Below are positions 24,460-32,214 of a stretch of 32,691 bases of DNA, in pieces. Both the position numbers and the translations under genes were made by a program. The first letter of the stretch is position 1. Each line of letters opens with the position of its first letter. The notes beneath the pieces were generated by a model. It did not search any database. It saw only the letters and a list, made by a program, of their open reading frames with translations, and was not told the DNA's origin. Source of the stretch: Fimbriimonadaceae bacterium (lineage in GTDB: Bacteria > Armatimonadota > Fimbriimonadia > Fimbriimonadales > Fimbriimonadaceae); NCBI GenBank assembly GCA_020850835.1, contig JADZDX010000105.1, positions 1-32,691 on the forward strand. The letters are read 5' to 3'.

Positions 24460-26352
24460 ATGTACACTCCACCAAGGAGTAGTCAAGGATTTATACAGAG
24501 TCTCTCACCAAGTGCAAGTGGGTCGCTCCCCGTCGTCGGAAGTCGACTCCGAAACAGGCATGGCATTGAGTGGATAGTTGACGGCCACGTCAGGACGAGC
24601 TCGCTTGGAACGCTGCTTGGCGACGAGTCTGAACTGACCGCATACCCGGTCATCTTCCCGCAGAATCTTTCAGACCGATTCGTGGAATTGCTCAATGAGG
24701 TCGCCCGGTGTACGCCGAAGGTCATTCTTCCACTCGACACGATGCCGACGGTTTTCCCCGCCCGGGCACACCCTGGAGGACACTCAATCGACGCATGGAG
24801 CCACCCCGAGCACATTCAAATCTTCATCGATGCTGAAGATGTAAGCGAGGTCGTTCTCGCTCATGAGCTAGCACATGCCTGGATCGACCTCGTTCGAGGG
24901 ATCGAAGACAATCGAGTTTGGCGAGAGCGGGAAGACACCGCCAGATATGCCCAAGTTCAGTTCATGCAGTCATACGTGCTGGACTTCGCAGTCGATCAGG
25001 TCTTGGACGAAAAGGGTTTTGATCGCTCACAGATCGTTGTGGATTGGGAGGTGGCTTCGGCACAGCTGCGAGTTGCCGCCGAGAGAGGCTACCAGCCCGA
25101 GAATCGACGTGAAGCGGTGTTTATGGCTTCCCACCTTGCGTCGGCCCTCGTCGAAGAGTCTCGCGACCGCTTGCCCGTGAAGGTTGCAGACCTGTTTCCA
25201 GTGGTCAGTCGCAACCTTCCTGAGATATTCTCGCTTGCCAAGGGCATGGCACAGAGTGTACTGGACCACTTCCCGACGGATCGAGGCGCTGCAAGGATTG
25301 CGATCGATCAGATTCTTAGAAGCTCATTCGCGTTCACTGACCCCGGACTAGAATTCGAAAGTCACTTGATCCATGTAGAGCCAGAGATCAATTGGGAGAT
25401 GGACAAAAGCCCAGGCTGGCTGACAGGTCAATCGGTCCGGGCCAAGTGCGAGATCGGAGTCGCGATGGCTACCGTGGGAGCAACCTCGGCGGATACTCCC
25501 GTCCTCAACCGTGAGGATAGGGGCCCAATCTTGGTGAGCTTCAAGCGACCCGACGGGAGTGTGACGCAGGTGTTGCCGCTTGTGCATGCAGTGATGCCAC
25601 CTGATCCAAATATTGCGAGAATCAACGAAATGATGGAAGAGAGTCGCCTCGCCAAGGCACGCAGGGAGAAGATGAACAGGATGAACCCCAACCGACCACC
25701 AGCATCGCCCGGACCACGTTTGCCGTCAACAGGCCCAGCCATGCCGAACTTCGGGCCGCATTTACCCAATGTTCCCGGGTTCCGCCCTCGTTCCTACTCG
25801 CCCGGCCTAGCTCGATGGCTCACGAGAGTCCGTATGGAGGAGATGCTGGCTGGGGAGCATCCCTATGGATACGCGGAAGACAATCCGATTACCAAGACTG
25901 ATCCGACTGGGCTGAGACCGTGCAAGCCTTTCGAGGCTCTAGCTTGCTACACTGTTTGTGCGAGTCAGGGAGCAAGGTACACGGGCACTTGCACAGCGAC
26001 CGAGTTTCTCGGAATAGTTGACGTTGACTGTCATTGCCAGCCACTGTTGCCAAACTGTGGTTGTGACGCTAAACGCCTAGGTCAGTTGATGCTACAGATC
26101 GCGCTTACTTGTAGTGTGCCCCGAAAGTGTGGCCCATACCTTGCCGCGCCACCCGATAAGAAACGATGCCCAGCTATTATCGCAAACATTACGCTTAGCT
26201 TGGGATGCATCTATGCACAAGATGCATTGAATAAGGAGTGCTTTGGAGGTGGCGATCCAGGCCATAAGCAAAAAATCAAAGAAGCATGGAACACGATCAA
26301 TACATGCACGAAGGCACTTGCCTTTAACGGATGTGGACCATATCCGCGTTGA
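24460..26352 (+). CDS. Chimeric protein: HExxH region, Pro-rich linker, RHS-core tag and Cys-rich C-terminal domain
   Basis: The 630-residue cargo protein has no signal peptide. Residues 135-139 are HELAH inside 'VVLAHELAHAWIDLV', a zincin-type metalloprotease motif; the third ligand is not clear. A Pro-rich linker follows (about 411-445, 'NRPPASPGPRLPSTGPAMP'). Residues about 446-486 hold 'HPYGYAEDNPITKTDPTGL', the tag that closes the core of RHS/YD-repeat proteins, but the long RHS repeat shell is missing. The last 143 residues carry 15 cysteines and end in 'CFGGGDPGHKQKIKEAW...C', the position where RHS toxins keep their variable effector. I infer a polymorphic-toxin-like or secreted-effector role. 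The start is ATG 24460; TTG 24442 is an alternative. It overlaps the next gene. Confidence 0.7.
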   Translation: MYTPPRSSQGFIQSLSPSASGSLPVVGSRLRNRHGIEWIVDGHVRTSSLGTLLGDESELTAYPVIFPQNLSDRFVELLNEVARCTPKVILPLDTMPTVFPARAHPGGHSIDAWSHPEHIQIFIDAEDVSEVVLAHELAHAWIDLVRGIEDNRVWREREDTARYAQVQFMQSYVLDFAVDQVLDEKGFDRSQIVVDWEVASAQLRVAAERGYQPENRREAVFMASHLASALVEESRDRLPVKVADLFPVVSRNLPEIFSLAKGMAQSVLDHFPTDRGAARIAIDQILRSSFAFTDPGLEFESHLIHVEPEINWEMDKSPGWLTGQSVRAKCEIGVAMATVGATSADTPVLNREDRGPILVSFKRPDGSVTQVLPLVHAVMPPDPNIARINEMMEESRLAKARREKMNRMNPNRPPASPGPRLPSTGPAMPNFGPHLPNVPGFRPRSYSPGLARWLTRVRMEEMLAGEHPYGYAEDNPITKTDPTGLRPCKPFEALACYTVCASQGARYTGTCTATEFLGIVDVDCHCQPLLPNCGCDAKRLGQLMLQIALTCSVPRKCGPYLAAPPDKKRCPAIIANITLSLGCIYAQDALNKECFGGGDPGHKQKIKEAWNTINTCTKALAFNGCGPYPR

Positions 26353-26816
26353 ACACATCGTCGGAGCTGTGCCTGTTTGAAGCATTTGGTGAGGCTTGGC
26401 GGCAGCCAGATGGGGCGCTAGATACTGGCTACTATCCGGTCCGGGTTAACGAAGTGTTTGCATCGAAGCAATGGCAGGAAGTGGATCGAGAGGTCTTTAG
26501 GCAAAACTGGTCAATAATTGTTGACCTCAATCCCGCCTGGTTTGTTTACTACACACCCATGGTCTTCCTAAGCGCAGTTGAAGAATCAAGAGTGCCTCAA
26601 TATATGCACGATTCGGGCTGGATTGCCCTTTTCGTCCCTGGATCGATGTTCGATGGCGCATTTAGTGAGAATGGAAAGTCAAAGCTGAACTGCGCGCAAA
26701 GCAACTGCCTCATTTCGGTTGCGTCGCTACTCGATGCTGTAAAGTACCCGACTGATGAAGTCCGCGTTCTGGGGGGATTCGAAGTTCTCCTCCGACGCTT
26801 CATTGGAGGTGCTTGA
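26331..26816 (+). CDS. Small cargo protein, candidate immunity or partner protein
   Basis: The 161-residue soluble acidic protein is not firmly recognised. It overlaps the 3' end of the RHS-tag gene by 22 bp from ATG 26331. A TTG at 26349 would instead give the 4-bp TTGA overlap used elsewhere in this genome and start at MNTSSELCLFEAFGEAW. Visible segments are 'LFEAFGEAWRQPDG', 'NPAWFVYYTPMVFLSAVEES', 'MHDSGWIALFVPG' and 'VRVLGGFEVLLRRFIGG'. The overall order faintly recalls DUF6714-type small proteins, some of which sit beside toxins. Its position directly after a variable C-terminal domain is where immunity genes lie, so immunity is a reasonable inference from context only. Confidence 0.6.
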   Translation: MWTISALNTSSELCLFEAFGEAWRQPDGALDTGYYPVRVNEVFASKQWQEVDREVFRQNWSIIVDLNPAWFVYYTPMVFLSAVEESRVPQYMHDSGWIALFVPGSMFDGAFSENGKSKLNCAQSNCLISVASLLDAVKYPTDEVRVLGGFEVLLRRFIGGA

Positions 26817-26836
26817 CATTAAATCCGAACATACCT

Positions 26837-26880
26837 GGTCTCTCATTTGGTCTCTCTTTGGGAGCAGACATTGAGAGACC
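26837..26880. repeat. Inverted repeat near the right end of the element
   Basis: GGTCTCTCA at 26837-26845 and its exact inverse TGAGAGACC at 26872-26880 flank a second direct copy, GGTCTCTC, at 26849-26856. There is no T-run after it, so a terminator role is unlikely. The core TGAGAGAC also occurs at 24366-24373 and, inverted, at 24500-24507 near the left end. Confidence 0.6.
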
Positions 26881-26929
26881 CCGTGAGACGCTTGTAGACT
26901 CAAAATTGGCAGGTTGAACCTTCGAAACT

Positions 26930-26978
26930 TTCGTACACACAGAAGGGGGCGTAGGTTCAAATCCTATACCGACCACCA
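26930..26978 (+). repeat. Right att-like repeat (tRNA-Val 3' fragment)
   Basis: This 49-base copy of the tRNA-Val 3' half lacks the 5' half and cannot form a tRNA. Three substitutions, two of them in the anticodon-loop part, fit an original 3' end that is no longer under selection. It marks the element's distal boundary, 27 bp before the next gene. Confidence 0.85.
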
Positions 26979-27005
26979 TTCTGTCTCGTTCGGCCAGAAT
27001 GAGGC

Positions 27006-27641
27006 ATGGACTCGCAAGAGCATCGAAAGACCGCCGCTCGAATGGCAAATCGAGCCCGTGAATCAGGTACCGACTGGTTTGAGGAGTTCTATCAATGGAC
27101 CGGCGGTGACGAAGTCAAAGTACCGTGGGCCGATCTGGGGGCCCATCCTCTACTCGTTGAATGGCTAAATGGCAGGCAGCTCGGCTCGACAGCCATTGTA
27201 GGTTGCGGGCTTGGTGATGACGCGGAAGCGGCCTCGCACTATGCAGATTCGGTCTGGGCATTCGATATCTCAGAGACGGCAATTAAGTGGGCCCAGCGAC
27301 GGTTTCCGGATTCGAGCGTCATTTACGAGACTAGCGACCTATTCAGGCTACCGGCCGAGAGAAGGTGTGCCTTCTCCACCGTCATCGAGATTTACACGCT
27401 TCAAGCGCTTCCCCCGGAACGGCGCCAAGCCGCCCTCGAATCGCTGGCCAGTCTTGTTTCTCCTGCCGGAGAGCTGGTCATTATTTCGCGTTGGCGAGAA
27501 CCTGAAACCGAACTCGGCCCCGTTCCATGGCCCCTGCTCATATCCGAGCTGGACGAACTTGACCGACTGGGCCTAACCCGAACTGAGCAAACAAGCCAGC
27601 CCGCGGGGCAGGCAATTCGTCTCGTATGGCGAAAGCCGTAA
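27006..27641 (+). CDS. Class I SAM-dependent methyltransferase
   Basis: The 211-residue cytoplasmic methyltransferase has a Rossmann-like fold. SAM-binding motif I is 'TAIVGCGLGDDAEAASHYA', the second acidic strand is 'SVWAFDISETAIKWAQRRFP', and the later strands are 'FSTVIEIYTLQALPPERRQ' and 'AGELVIISRWREP'. This order resembles TPMT/Tam-like small-molecule methyltransferases; the substrate is unknown. CAGAAT ends 5 nt before the ATG and may be a leaderless -10. The gene begins just beyond the right att-like repeat, so it belongs to the original chromosome and not to the inserted cargo. Confidence 0.83.
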   Translation: MDSQEHRKTAARMANRARESGTDWFEEFYQWTGGDEVKVPWADLGAHPLLVEWLNGRQLGSTAIVGCGLGDDAEAASHYADSVWAFDISETAIKWAQRRFPDSSVIYETSDLFRLPAERRCAFSTVIEIYTLQALPPERRQAALESLASLVSPAGELVIISRWREPETELGPVPWPLLISELDELDRLGLTRTEQTSQPAGQAIRLVWRKP

Positions 27642-27714
27642 GCACGACAACCCGGTCAATGCAATGGTGACGATTGGATTAGTTTGGCGGTAAGTTAGAT
27701 GAGGAACTTACTCT

Positions 27715-28491
27715 ATGACAAACGCCCTCCTTCTTCTCCTGGCGAGCATCACCACACCGGCTGATATCACTGGCCGCTGGGTGGACTATCAGCCACGCGA
27801 TGATCATAAAACGACCTTTCATGGCTATCTCGTCGGCGACATGGACGGAGGCCCGAAACCAGGCGTGGTCATTGTCCACCAATGGGAAGGTCTCACCGAC
27901 TATGAAATTGGTCGAGCTCGAGAAATTGCCGAACTTGGTTACACGGTTTTCTGTGCCGATGTTTACGGCGTGGGCAACAACCCCAAGACCGCGGAAGAAA
28001 GGCAAGCTCTGGTGAGCAAGTACCGCGATGGTGACCGGGCAAATTTTCGACGCAACCTTTCGGCAGCCTACTCGGAAATCCGGCGCTGGCCCATTGTGGA
28101 CCGTGCGAAGATCGCCGCGATTGGATACTGCTTTGGTGGCACCGGCGCACTAGAAATGGCCCGAGCGGGGCTAGATTTGAAGGGAGTTGTGTCGTTCCAT
28201 GGCGGTTTAAGTAATCCCAACCCGCAAGATGTCAAGAACATGAAGTGCCCGGCCCTGGTACTCCATGGCGCGGATGATCCGTTTGTTCCACCCGCCGAAG
28301 TAGATGCTTTCAAGAAGGAGATGGACGCGGCCAGCAAGCCGTACACCTTCATAGCCTATCCAGGTGCCGTTCACGCCTTCAGCCAGTCCAATGCGGGCAA
28401 TGATAATTCAAAGGGGGCCGCCTATAATGCAGCGGCCGATATGAAGAGCTTCTCCGAAATGGTCAAGTTCTTTCGGGAGATTTTCCGGTAA
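27715..28491 (+). CDS. Dienelactone hydrolase family protein, exported
   Basis: The 258-residue alpha/beta hydrolase has a short signal-like N-terminus (MTNALLLLLASITTPA). The catalytic triad of the dienelactone hydrolase family is visible: Cys139 in 'GYCFGG', an Asp in 'GADDPFVP' (187 or 188) and His220 in 'GAVHAFS'. 'PGVVIVHQWEGLTDYEIGRA' is the oxyanion-side strand and loop. Members hydrolyse lactones or esters; the natural substrate is unknown. GAGGA about 10 nt before the ATG is a good ribosome site. It is the first of three plus-strand hydrolase genes; the spacing to the next is 11 bp, compatible with one transcript. Confidence 0.88.
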   Translation: MTNALLLLLASITTPADITGRWVDYQPRDDHKTTFHGYLVGDMDGGPKPGVVIVHQWEGLTDYEIGRAREIAELGYTVFCADVYGVGNNPKTAEERQALVSKYRDGDRANFRRNLSAAYSEIRRWPIVDRAKIAAIGYCFGGTGALEMARAGLDLKGVVSFHGGLSNPNPQDVKNMKCPALVLHGADDPFVPPAEVDAFKKEMDAASKPYTFIAYPGAVHAFSQSNAGNDNSKGAAYNAAADMKSFSEMVKFFREIFR

Positions 28492-28502
28492 CGTTTAGGT
28501 TC

Positions 28503-29951
28503 ATGGCCGACGACGCATCCCCAACGCCAAAACCAGACGAGCCCAAGAAACTCGAGTTCACCGTTGAAACCCCTGTGGTCACGAGCCACACCGCCAAGAT
28601 CGGCGGCAAAGAGTTGAAGTACTCGGTGACCACCGGGCGCATGCCGATCAAGAACGACCTCGGCGAGATTGAGGCGCAAGTCTTCTTCATGGCCTACACC
28701 CTTGATGGCGTCGCCCCAGAGAAACGGAACCTCATGTTCAGCTTTAATGGTGGGCCAGGATCGCCTTCCCTATGGCTACATCTTGGAGCTCTGGGGCCAA
28801 AGCGCATTCCAATGGCCAATGATGGCGAGCAACCCGCACCGCCTTACCACCTCGTTGACAATGAGTCGTCTTGGTTAGAGTTTACCGACCTAGTCTTCAT
28901 TGACCCGGTAGGAACCGGATACTCCCAAGCAAAAGACGAGAAAATTGCCGAAAAATACTGGTCCGTTAGCGGAGACATCGAGTCCGTCTCCGAATTTATC
29001 CGCCTTTATTTGACTAAATATTCTCGATTTTCATCGCCTTTGTTTTTGGTTGGGGAGAGCTATGGGACAACCAGAGCCGCAGGAATATCGAAGTACATGG
29101 TGGAGCGCGGGATTGCGTTCAACGGCCTTGTCTTGGTGAGTAGCGCGATGAACTTCTTGTCGCTGGATTTCATTCAGTCTTCAGATTTGCCGCACGTCCT
29201 CTTTCTGCCCACTTATGCCGCAACGGCGTGGTACCACAATGCGTTACCACGCAAGCGCCCAAGCCTCCCGGCATTCCTCAAGGAAGTTGAGCGGTTTGCT
29301 TCTGGCGAATATGCGAATGTCCTGCTGAAAGGCGATTTGGCAACCGGACGCGAAAAGAAAGAGGTCCTTGAGAAGCTGCACCGATATACCGGACTTGACA
29401 AGGAGTTTCTAGAACGGTCACGGCTCAAGGTCGCGATCATGCAGTTCTGCAAGGAACTCCTACGAAAGCAAAGACGCACCGTGGGGCGCCTAGACTCTCG
29501 CATCACGGGCTATGACGCTGATCCAACGGGACACCAGATCGAACATGATCCCAGCATGAGCGCTCTTATGCCGCCTTACACCATGGCTTTCAACGATTAC
29601 GTTCGCCGCACTCTCAAGTACGAAACTGAACTGAAGTATCACGTCTTCCATGGGATTACCAAACCCTGGACTTGGGACGTACCAAAGGACGAAATGACCG
29701 ATACTAGTCATGCATTGCGAGATGCCATGCTACGAAATCCCCACATGAGGGTTTTTGTCGCGTCCGGCTACTATGACCTTGCCACTCCGTACTACGCCAC
29801 GGCATACACTCTGTCGCACCTCGGCTTGGAGCCCGATCTGCGGGCCAAGATCGAGACCGAAGAGTACGAGGCCGGGCACATGATGTATACCCATGTGGGA
29901 TGCTTGCAAAACCTTTATGAAGACGTCAAGCAGTTTGTGGCAAAAGCCTGA
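28503..29951 (+). CDS. Serine carboxypeptidase-like protein (peptidase S10)
   Basis: The 482-residue alpha/beta hydrolase is of the S10 family, which removes C-terminal residues from peptides. 'FNGGPGSPSLWLHLGALGP' is the S10 oxyanion/substrate loop, 'PVGTGYSQAKDE' the next landmark, catalytic Ser186 is in 'VGESYGTTRAAG', the Asp in 'SGYYDLATPYYAT' and the His in 'YEAGHMMYTH'. The N-terminus (MADDASPTPKPDEPKK) is polar, so no signal peptide is visible from this ATG. Bacterial S10 members are often exported, so the location is uncertain. The length is normal. It follows the dienelactone hydrolase by 11 bp. Confidence 0.9.
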   Translation: MADDASPTPKPDEPKKLEFTVETPVVTSHTAKIGGKELKYSVTTGRMPIKNDLGEIEAQVFFMAYTLDGVAPEKRNLMFSFNGGPGSPSLWLHLGALGPKRIPMANDGEQPAPPYHLVDNESSWLEFTDLVFIDPVGTGYSQAKDEKIAEKYWSVSGDIESVSEFIRLYLTKYSRFSSPLFLVGESYGTTRAAGISKYMVERGIAFNGLVLVSSAMNFLSLDFIQSSDLPHVLFLPTYAATAWYHNALPRKRPSLPAFLKEVERFASGEYANVLLKGDLATGREKKEVLEKLHRYTGLDKEFLERSRLKVAIMQFCKELLRKQRRTVGRLDSRITGYDADPTGHQIEHDPSMSALMPPYTMAFNDYVRRTLKYETELKYHVFHGITKPWTWDVPKDEMTDTSHALRDAMLRNPHMRVFVASGYYDLATPYYATAYTLSHLGLEPDLRAKIETEEYEAGHMMYTHVGCLQNLYEDVKQFVAKA

Positions 29952-29990
29952 TCCACTGAACCGACACGATAAATCCACGTCATTTCGAGC

Positions 29991-30737
29991 ATGCTAGTCC
30001 CACTCAGCATCGCTCTCGTACTCGCTCATAGACCCGTTGAGATCAAAGTGGCGGTTGACGGTAAGGAACGGACCGCGCTCGTGGTTGCACCCAGCAAAAT
30101 CTCCAAACCCGCGCCCGTTATCTTCGCCTACCACGGGCATGGCGGGAACCAGCGATACTCGGTCCAAAAGTTCAAGTTTCAAGAGACTTGGCCCGAAGTC
30201 GTCTGCGTGTACCCGCAAGGCTTGCCAGCAAAAACACCGAATGATCCCCAGGGGCTTCGCAATGGCTGGGAGTCAACTCACAACAACAGCAATCGCGACG
30301 TGAAGTTCTTCGATGCGCTATACAAAGAGATCATCAAGCGGTACTCGGTCAATCAAAAGCAGGTCTTTGTTATGGGGCACTCCAATGGGGCGACCATGAC
30401 CTATGCCTTGTGGGCAACTCGTGGCGACAAGATCGCCGCGGTCGGCCCGTGCGCAGCTCCAGGTGTCCGCGGGATCACCGTGCCCAAACCCGCATTTGTC
30501 GAGCTTGGCGAGAAGGATCCAATCGTCAATGTTCCCCTCCAGCGCTGGAATCTAAACCAAGTCAAACAGCTTAATGGAGTTACCGGCCAGGGGAAGAGTC
30601 TGGGCTCCTATCTCCTAGACTTCAGGGGGACAGTTCCGATGCAGACTTATGTTCACCCGGGAGGGCATGAATTGCCCAGTGAAGTGATTCCAATGATGGC
30701 GAAGTTCTTCCGGTCCATTGCCCAGAGTCAGAAGTGA
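29991..30737 (+). CDS. PHB-depolymerase-like esterase (LpqC class), exported
   Basis: The 248-residue alpha/beta hydrolase starts with a signal-like stretch (MLVPLSIALVLAHRP). 'APVIFAYHGHGGNQ' is the oxyanion-hole segment, and the nucleophile Ser131 is in 'VMGHSNGATMTYALW'. A likely Asp is in 'ELGEKDPIVNVP' and the His in 'YVHPGGHELP'. The family includes polyhydroxybutyrate depolymerases, feruloyl esterases and LpqC; the substrate cannot be fixed. It is the third plus-strand hydrolase in a row, 39 bp after the S10 gene, and converges on the minus-strand membrane gene 9 bp away. Confidence 0.85.
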   Translation: MLVPLSIALVLAHRPVEIKVAVDGKERTALVVAPSKISKPAPVIFAYHGHGGNQRYSVQKFKFQETWPEVVCVYPQGLPAKTPNDPQGLRNGWESTHNNSNRDVKFFDALYKEIIKRYSVNQKQVFVMGHSNGATMTYALWATRGDKIAAVGPCAAPGVRGITVPKPAFVELGEKDPIVNVPLQRWNLNQVKQLNGVTGQGKSLGSYLLDFRGTVPMQTYVHPGGHELPSEVIPMMAKFFRSIAQSQK

Positions 30738-30746
30738 GCCTCGCGC

Positions 30747-31199
30747 TCATAGGTTGCCTTGCTGGCCGCTCCGCGCTTCGAGACTCGCCAGTATCTTCGA
30801 CTGGTTCATTGACAGGTTGTAGACCTCTGACGTCAGAGTATGGATGGCCACCAGAGTATCGTGGTCGGATTGAGCCCGGGCATCGCTGGATGCGGCCTGC
30901 ACATTCTGCCCAACGATGATGATCGGTAGGAGGACAAGTTGCAAAAATGTCTGCGCTACCCACCCGACCATCGTGATTGGGTCGTGAGATTGAAGCGCGG
31001 CGGGTAATGAGATCAAGGATAGACCGACAAAAGCGTAAGCGCACCACATTGAGCCAACTATCTTCGTGATACCCACCGCGAGCCAGGTGTTTATCCGTCC
31101 TAAAGCGCCCTCGCCGTGGACTAATTTGTGGGCGGCGTGTCGCTGAATCAAACGGGGGCTGGTGGACTGAGCTTCTACGGGCGAGGGCCGATCGTTCAT
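30747..31199 (-). CDS. Small two-helix membrane protein of a conserved uncharacterised family
   Basis: The 150-residue protein starts at ATG 31199 (MNDRPSPVEAQ). The frame is open further upstream, but that part is antisense to the next gene. A polar N-terminus is followed by 'GALGRINTWLAVGITKIVGS', a first transmembrane helix ('MWCAYAFVGLSLISLPAAL') and a second ('VAQTFLQLVLLPIIIVGQN'), then a charged helix ('ASSDARAQSDHDTLVAIHTL') predicted to be a coiled coil. I recognise the 'MWCAYAF...TFLQLVLL.IIIVGQ' signature from conserved bacterial membrane proteins of unknown function. It converges with the PHB-depolymerase-like gene and is divergent from the NTF2-like gene. Confidence 0.72.
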   Translation of the reverse strand: MNDRPSPVEAQSTSPRLIQRHAAHKLVHGEGALGRINTWLAVGITKIVGSMWCAYAFVGLSLISLPAALQSHDPITMVGWVAQTFLQLVLLPIIIVGQNVQAASSDARAQSDHDTLVAIHTLTSEVYNLSMNQSKILASLEARSGQQGNL

Positions 31200-31260
31200 A
31201 GGTAACCCAAGGACGAAAGCAGACCATTGGACGTTGCTTTCCCAACGATAGTGCAACGAG

Positions 31261-31272
31261 TAAGATGATGAG
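31261..31272 (+). promoter_or_regulatory. Candidate leaderless -10 (TAAGAT-N6-ATG)
   Basis: TAAGAT at 31261-31266, then GATGAG, then the ATG at 31273. This is the same hexamer and spacing as the phosphatase promoter at 24186-24197. A -35 is not clear. Confidence 0.45.
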
Positions 31273-31695
31273 ATGCGCAATAACAAGATCCGTTGGGGAG
31301 CGGGCTTCGTCCTCGGCACGGCCTCGGTCGCCGTGGCGTGGGGTGACGTCCGCGAAGACCTCACCATTCGCTATGGCATTTGGGACACCGCTTATCGGAA
31401 GCACGACGTTCTAACTCTGGCTTCGTTGCTTCATTCGAAGTTCGTCCTATTTACGGACACCGGCAAGGCGATTACCCGGGCAAGTTACATCGCTAGCTTG
31501 TGGAGATCTTCTCCGCCGCCGGTCTATGGGACGACCTTACTGACCGCAACCCGCGATGGTAACCGAGCGGTGGCCACGACGCGCGAACAATCCGGTACGG
31601 ACGGTGATCTCCACCACCATGAATACCGTGATACTTGGATCCTGCGCAAGGGCCATTGGCAACTCATCGAGAGCCGAACCGCCAAGCACGACTAA
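31273..31695 (+). CDS. Exported NTF2-like (DUF4440/SnoaL-type) protein
   Basis: The 140-residue protein has an export signal ('RWGAGFVLGTASVAVAWG') followed by a single NTF2-like domain. The helix 'IRYGIWDTAYRKHDVLTLAS' is followed by 'LLHSKFVLFTDTGKAITRAS' and the strands 'GNRAVATTREQSGTDGDLHH' and 'YRDTWILRKGHWQLIESR', the standard DUF4440 order. Such folds form small ligand-binding cones and are found in enzymes and binding proteins; no catalytic residues can be assigned. It converges on the DUF6176-like gene with 8 bp between the stops. Confidence 0.8.
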   Translation: MRNNKIRWGAGFVLGTASVAVAWGDVREDLTIRYGIWDTAYRKHDVLTLASLLHSKFVLFTDTGKAITRASYIASLWRSSPPPVYGTTLLTATRDGNRAVATTREQSGTDGDLHHHEYRDTWILRKGHWQLIESRTAKHD

Positions 31696-31703
31696 TCTCT
31701 TCC

Positions 31704-32042
31704 CTAGGATCTTGACCAAGCCATGAGCGGTGTCGGCAACCCGCCAAGGGGAGTGGATATGTCAATGCCAGTGATGTCGAGAATCTGCTCGCGAAACCAA
31801 ACGTCGAATGGCTCCTCGGAAACGGCAAGTGCGGCGTGAACCTTCTCTGGGTCGGGTGATGTGTAAACCACTATCATGAAGTCGCCATGGGGAGTTTCCT
31901 GAAGATACCAATTCTCCTTGGTCACCGTGGTCTGGGCATTATCGAACTCAGAGCGGCGTTCATTCATGATTGTGCTCGCAAAGGCCCTTGCCGCCTCAGT
32001 CTTTCCCGGCAGGAGGGGAACGAAGAATGCATTCTCAATCAT
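31704..32042 (-). CDS. Small DUF6176-like protein (dimeric alpha+beta barrel type)
   Basis: The 112-residue protein starts at ATG 32042 (MIENAFFVPLLPGKTEAARA). The open frame extends to 32288, but that stretch covers a terminator and a palindrome and is not protein-like. Segments 'FVPLLPGKTEAARAFAS', 'KENWYLQETPHGDFMIVVYT' and 'EEPFDVWFREQILDITGID' resemble DUF6176 and related monooxygenase-like dimeric barrels. No cofactor or substrate can be named. TATTGT lies 7 nt before the ATG and may act as a leaderless -10, with TTGACT further upstream at an unusually short distance. Confidence 0.65.
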   Translation of the reverse strand: MIENAFFVPLLPGKTEAARAFASTIMNERRSEFDNAQTTVTKENWYLQETPHGDFMIVVYTSPDPEKVHAALAVSEEPFDVWFREQILDITGIDISTPLGGLPTPLMAWSRS

Positions 32043-32135
32043 CGAATGGACAATAGCACATGAGGGCCGAGTCAAATTTGCTAACAAACCACTTGGCGCG
32101 GAGTTCAACTCCTTAGCTCGACGCTCCAAAAACAT

Positions 32136-32166
32136 AAAAAACCGCCCCCTTCGAACCCGGGGGCTC
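32136..32166 (-). terminator. Rho-independent terminator downstream of the RAYT gene
   Basis: On the minus strand, GCCCCC and GGGGGC (32164-32159 and 32149-32144) pair around a 9-base loop and are followed by a run of six T (32141-32136). It would stop transcription coming from the transposase gene before the DUF6176-like gene. Confidence 0.65.
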
Positions 32167-32214
32167 ACCGATGTGTGGCCCGGGTGGGTTTCGCATAGCA
32201 CACCATTTGGGTGG

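Larger units (their letters stand above)
24287..26978. mobile_element. Compact tRNA-Val-integrated element without integrase
   Basis: The 49-base 3' half of tRNA-Val (24287-24335) is repeated in the same orientation at 26930-26978 with three mismatches, at 24292, 24298 and 24306. No 5' half accompanies the second copy. This is the classic footprint of site-specific integration into a tRNA 3' end: an intact tRNA on one side and a left-over 3' fragment on the other. The cargo is only two overlapping genes, a chimeric RHS-tag protein and a small partner. No tyrosine or serine recombinase, excisionase or replication gene fits in the 2.6 kb, so the element is either a deletion remnant or mobilised in trans. 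Short TGAGAGAC motifs lie near both ends. Confidence 0.75.

Noticed and set aside
26837-26880. Terminator after the small cargo gene
   Set aside because: The inverted repeat has a 26-base loop and no following T-run.
26914-26978. Second tRNA-Val gene
   Set aside because: Only the 3' half is present; there is no D arm or 5' acceptor strand, so it is an integration remnant.
30622-31404. 260-residue minus-strand frame overlapping the membrane protein gene
   Set aside because: It is in another frame of the membrane protein gene, has no recognisable domain and is rich in Arg and Pro. It is a shadow frame.
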